From positions 1 through 51,380 of the IMG/VR virus record IMGVR_UViG_3300025705_000006: a stretch of DNA of 51,380 nucleotides; one strand, written 5' to 3'. Every line of letters begins with the position of its first letter. The stretch's first letter is position 1. The notes under the pieces were generated by a model that was given only the letters and a program-made list of their open reading frames with translations, had not been told where the DNA came from and ran no database searches. This DNA is from a virus. This document shows, one piece after another, positions 47,642-51,380 of this stretch. A program made the position numbers and the translations under genes.

Positions 47642-49537
47642 ATGGCAACATATTATAAATACGCAGAAAGGGATGCTAGTAATCAAGTAAACTGGTCAGA
47701 GATTACCTCTAACATGGTCAATTCTTTAAAGGCTGCTGAAGCCATTAGAGAGTCTAAGAGACAAGCTATTGATGACGCTACTGCAGAACTAAGCTTAACC
47801 CTGTCAGAAGCTCCTCAAGGAGACCACAGAGGGTTAAATGAGTTTGCCATGACATATGCAAACAACGCACAACAGATGCGTTTAATGCAGGACAAATTAT
47901 TAAAGTCTGGTCAATTAAAATTAAAAGATTATAACATTGGTCGTGCTAATCTTACTCAAGGAACTACACAACTTTTTAATTTAGGAAAAAAATACCAAGC
48001 TATATACTCTGATAGAATGAAGAAGTTTCAAGATGGAACTACATCTCAACTAGATGCTGATATGTTGGCTAGGCTTGAAGGATTTGCAAATTTTTCTAAT
48101 CATGAGGCTTATATTAACCCTACCAATGGGCAGGTAAGTATTGGTAAATTGGTAGACAAGGAAGTAGATGGAAAGACTGTTACAACTATGGATAGAACTC
48201 CTGGTAGTTTTACCACAGTTCAACAGTTAAACTTTTCTTTATCTCAAGAAATACTAAAGTATCAATTAGATGTTTTAGATGCAGAGGTGGCTAAGTTTGC
48301 AGATACTTATTTAACAACAGATGGATTATACCGAACTATTGATGACGTTAGGCAGATGAAAGATTTTGACCTTATGGTAAATGATATGGTTCAGACTCAA
48401 GTGCAAATTCCAAATGGGGTCGCTAGTATTCTTAAAGATTATGTTGGTGGCTTTAACACTGTTTTTAATAAAGAAGACCAAGACGAAAACTCTATACTTA
48501 TGATAGAAGACCCTGCACAACCAGGATCAGGTAAAATGATTATGGATGTTACAAGTGAAATGGGTAAAAAACAAAAAGCTAAAGCTGAAGAATTTTTAAG
48601 AAGACATATAGACAAACAACTAGGTCGTAAGGAAACTCAAAAAGAACCTACGCCACCAAGAGAAAAAAGTGCAAATAAAATACTTGAAGAGCAACAAGGA
48701 AGTGTTGTTGACTTATGGAACTCATTGTATATCACAAAAGACTCTGCTAAAAGAAATAGTATTATTAGTTCTATTATTTCTAGTCCATACAATAAACAAG
48801 CTAAAAATACTTTAGTTGATATAGAATTTGTTTCAAGAGAAAATAAACAAGGGGTAATGCAAGACTTTATGGAAGTGAGTTATGAAAACCCTGCAGGTAA
48901 TAGAACTGGAGATAATGCTATTCCTATAACTGATAGTTATGTAGATTGGGCAGCAGCAGGAGTAGAGATTCATGGAGTTCAAGACAAAGCTAAAAGAGAA
49001 AAAGGATTAAGTACGGAATCAATATTTGGTGGAAAAGATAATTCATTTGAAGGAACAAGGGCAGGAAGAGGTGATGATACTGTTGAAGAAGCATCTTTTG
49101 ATATTGGTCTTGACAAGTTTTTTAATACAAAGGTTGATAATGCTAAACTTATGTTCGGAACTAATGATGAGGATTTAATTCCTAACCTTTTTAAGACGGC
49201 TGAATTTGTTGATTTAGGAGTACGTTTAGACTCAACAGGAGTAAATAAATACACTATAACAATACCAGGGGTCGATACAGTTTTTAAAGTTACTCAAGAA
49301 AATATGCTTACTAAACTTCCTCAAATTTTGAAAAGGGTATATAAAGAATTAGGCTTAGATAAGGAATTAAGAAATAGATTATCAAAGATGACTGATGCTG
49401 AAAAAACACAATGGAAAAAGAACAATGCACAGTTTGACATAGAACAACTTTTAAAGAGTGATAAAAGAGAAAAAAGCACAACAACATCAACATCTACCGA
49501 CCCTGTAATTGACGGCTCTAAATATAACACAAACTAA
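47642..49537 (+). CDS. Internal virion (ejection) protein 2 (631 aa)
   Basis: A 631-residue, mostly helical protein with scattered charge. Residues 1-110 (SNMVNSLKAAEAIRESKRQA...) and 180-270 are coiled-coil-like. No enzymatic motif. Its place between the Ala-rich internal protein and the giant last gene matches the order of core/ejection proteins in podoviruses. The stop overlaps the next ATG (TAATG). Confidence 0.65.
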   Translation: MATYYKYAERDASNQVNWSEITSNMVNSLKAAEAIRESKRQAIDDATAELSLTLSEAPQGDHRGLNEFAMTYANNAQQMRLMQDKLLKSGQLKLKDYNIGRANLTQGTTQLFNLGKKYQAIYSDRMKKFQDGTTSQLDADMLARLEGFANFSNHEAYINPTNGQVSIGKLVDKEVDGKTVTTMDRTPGSFTTVQQLNFSLSQEILKYQLDVLDAEVAKFADTYLTTDGLYRTIDDVRQMKDFDLMVNDMVQTQVQIPNGVASILKDYVGGFNTVFNKEDQDENSILMIEDPAQPGSGKMIMDVTSEMGKKQKAKAEEFLRRHIDKQLGRKETQKEPTPPREKSANKILEEQQGSVVDLWNSLYITKDSAKRNSIISSIISSPYNKQAKNTLVDIEFVSRENKQGVMQDFMEVSYENPAGNRTGDNAIPITDSYVDWAAAGVEIHGVQDKAKREKGLSTESIFGGKDNSFEGTRAGRGDDTVEEASFDIGLDKFFNTKVDNAKLMFGTNDEDLIPNLFKTAEFVDLGVRLDSTGVNKYTITIPGVDTVFKVTQENMLTKLPQILKRVYKELGLDKELRNRLSKMTDAEKTQWKKNNAQFDIEQLLKSDKREKSTTTSTSTDPVIDGSKYNTN

Positions 49538-51380
49538 TGAACGAACAAGCATTTAAAGAATTATACGAAGAATTTAAAAGCACTGGTTATTTAGGAACAG
49601 AGGCTGATTTTAAAATATTAATGAGCACAAATTCTGATGCATTTAATGATGGATTTAATCAGTTTACAAACACAGGTTATAATGGAGATGCTGACGCATT
49701 TGCACAACTTATTGGGGTAAGCAATCCATTAAAAAAAAAAGACGAATCAAGTTTTATTACTCAAGATCCAAATGGGGAATTGGTTACGGAAAACATTTCT
49801 TCGGCTACACAACCACAGACTGAGCAAGATTATTTTGAGGGAACTTTTGGTAACATACTAAGAGGATTTGATACAGTAACACAAATAGGTTTAGGGGACT
49901 TTATAGACGATATGTCTCGTAGTGTTGCTACTGGTTACTATCAAGGTCAGGTTGCTGAGGATGCATCAGACATACTACTACGAGGTGCAAACGCAACCGA
50001 TGAAGATATATACAGTTTTATTGAAGCTAATAAACAGGCACAAAAACTAGGTCCATCTGATGAGATGATGGAGTACCAAAAGACCTACGAAGAAAACGGA
50101 AAAGGTTTTATGGGAGTTGTTATGGGGTTAGCTAAGTCAGGATTACAAGTTATTCCTGAAGTTATACTTAGCTCTATGGCTTCTATGGCTTCCAATAAAG
50201 ACTCAAGAGTAGCAGCAGGCACAATATTAGGTGCAGGTGCAACAGTAGGTGCTACTACAGGTGGAGCAGGAGGGACAGTAGCTTTGCCTGTTATAGGAAC
50301 AGTAGGTGGAGCAGCAGCAGGAGCTATTACAGGAGCAGCAGCAACACTTCCATATGCTTTTGCAGCAGCAGGGTCAGTCCTTGAAATGGGTGCTACATTT
50401 TCTGAGTTACTACAGGAAGAGGTTGAGGGAGAGCTTACTCCTGAAAAAATTAGAGAGGCATTAAATGACGATAAAATATATACGAGTCTACGAAACAGAG
50501 CATTAGCTAGAGGTCTAACTATTGGTGTAATTGATGCGTTTACAGGCAGACTAGGTGGTAAGGTTGCAGGTGGAATTCTTAGAAAGGCTGGTAAAGGTGC
50601 AACTAAAGGCACAAAAATTAAATCTGTTTTGGCTGCGTCAGGAGTTGAATCAGTAGGTGGTTCTGTAGGTGAGGCTACTGCTAGAGGTGTGATTGGTCAA
50701 GAAATGGATATCTCTGAGATTGCATTAGAGGGTATTGCTGAAGCACCAGGTGGTATAAAGGATGTTATATCTGCAAGGTTTTCAAAGCCAAAGTATAAAG
50801 TAAACGGAAAGAAGGTAGATGTAGAGACTATAGACAACCTTATAGAGACCATGACCTTAGACCAACTACAGTCTACAAAAATACAGATTGATAATGATTA
50901 CGAAGGTAGGGCAGACAAACTTTCTGACAGAATATTACAATTAAATACTGAGAGATTAATACTAGAGGCTAACCCTGATATTAACCCTGAGACTTTAGCT
51001 GAAATAACAAAGCTACAACTAGAGCTTAGTAAATTAGAAGGAAACAAAACTGAGGTGGCTAAGGAAAAGGCTAGTATACTTAAAGCTAAAATAAAAGACT
51101 TACAAGAGAATCAGCTAGAGGCAGAGGTGGATACTGAGGTAGATGCCTTTAGAGAGCTTGAACAGAGTGAGCAATTAAAATATATAGAGCAGGCTAGTAA
51201 AGAGTTGGTAGAAGAGTCTGAAGCAAAGGGTGATGAGGAGTTTGAAATAACTGAACAACAAAATTTAGAACGAGCAGTTGAGTTGTTTAATAAAGACCAG
51301 CAAACAGAAACGGATACAGAGGTAGAGGTTACTCCTAAAGAAGAAACAGAGGTAAAAGAAGAAAGATATAAGGACTCTCA
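49537..51380 (+). CDS. Giant internal virion protein, truncated by window end
   Basis: ATG at 49537, open with no stop to 51380 (614 residues here; the true end lies outside). The N-terminus is acidic-polar (AFKELYEEFKSTGYLGTEA). Residues about 225-285 form a Gly/Ala-rich hydrophobic stretch (TILGAGATVGATTGGAGG, then ALPVIGTVGGAAAGAITGA) able to insert into membranes. Residues 425 to the edge are acidic coiled coil. This resembles the largest podovirus ejection or polyvalent proteins. No lytic domain is visible in the part shown. Confidence 0.75.
   Translation, partial: MNEQAFKELYEEFKSTGYLGTEADFKILMSTNSDAFNDGFNQFTNTGYNGDADAFAQLIGVSNPLKKKDESSFITQDPNGELVTENISSATQPQTEQDYFEGTFGNILRGFDTVTQIGLGDFIDDMSRSVATGYYQGQVAEDASDILLRGANATDEDIYSFIEANKQAQKLGPSDEMMEYQKTYEENGKGFMGVVMGLAKSGLQVIPEVILSSMASMASNKDSRVAAGTILGAGATVGATTGGAGGTVALPVIGTVGGAAAGAITGAAATLPYAFAAAGSVLEMGATFSELLQEEVEGELTPEKIREALNDDKIYTSLRNRALARGLTIGVIDAFTGRLGGKVAGGILRKAGKGATKGTKIKSVLAASGVESVGGSVGEATARGVIGQEMDISEIALEGIAEAPGGIKDVISARFSKPKYKVNGKKVDVETIDNLIETMTLDQLQSTKIQIDNDYEGRADKLSDRILQLNTERLILEANPDINPETLAEITKLQLELSKLEGNKTEVAKEKASILKAKIKDLQENQLEAEVDTEVDAFRELEQSEQLKYIEQASKELVEESEAKGDEEFEITEQQNLERAVELFNKDQQTETDTEVEVTPKEETEVKEERYKDS

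Overview
The window looks like about 51 kb of the genome of a tailed, short-tail-type (podovirus-like) phage of a marine or aquatic Bacteroidota host, most likely Flavobacteriia. The evidence is a full virion gene set (terminase, portal, scaffold-like protein, capsid, connector or ring proteins, a very large tail protein, internal ejection proteins), strong AT richness, A-rich leaders with no Shine-Dalgarno, and repeated TAnnTTTG -7 boxes typical of Bacteroidota sigma factor promoters. No integrase, tRNA, phage RNA polymerase or CRISPR array was seen. Both ends are cut: the last gene runs off the right edge, and the first is open at the left edge. All family calls come from reading motifs; no search was run.

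Layout: (1) 1-437, + strand, end of a virion-type operon with two small basic proteins, closed by a two-way terminator. (2) 573-6755, - strand, replication operon: primase-helicase, SNF2-type helicase, small proteins, VRR-NUC nuclease, metallophosphoesterase. (3) 6973-9727, - strand, recombination operon: a DnaA domain IV-like protein, DUF1071 annealing protein, RecE-like exonuclease and SSB-like protein, bounded by a promoter and strong terminators. (4) 9926-16292, - strand, about 18 mostly unknown small early genes plus two tandem cytosine-methyltransferase-like proteins. These genes are joined by a recurring stop/start module, AACAATTAGAA(T)TATG, and by several apparently structured RNA leaders. 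(5) 16293-17370, control region: hairpins, an 11-bp tandem repeat, one small gene, GTGACA iterons and a consensus promoter. (6) 17371-19247, + strand, phage groEL then groES. (7) 19213-19647, - strand, winged-helix regulator. (8) 19687-21675, + strand, a run of very small basic proteins. (9) 21701-26862, virion surface proteins including a 25-repeat DUF285 protein, and a lysis cassette. (10) 27025-51380, packaging, capsid, tail and ejection genes, split by intrinsic terminators that are each followed by a new promoter or gene start.

How it works together (inference): host RNA polymerase reads the early - strand operons leftward, providing nucleotide or DNA modification, recombination and replication functions. 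The + strand operons supply chaperonin, lysis and virion proteins. A shared element (GTGACAATTT, 7 nt, TCGTATAGGGA, AT-rich tract, TTTGTCA) with identical internal spacing lies at 6.8 kb and 17.2 kb, at either end of the early region, and is a candidate origin or operator pair. The least explained signals are that element, two covarying two-hairpin RNA leaders with GAAA tetraloops (13963-14033 and 15001-15070), and an exactly tiled 45-nt three-way junction (12118-12162).
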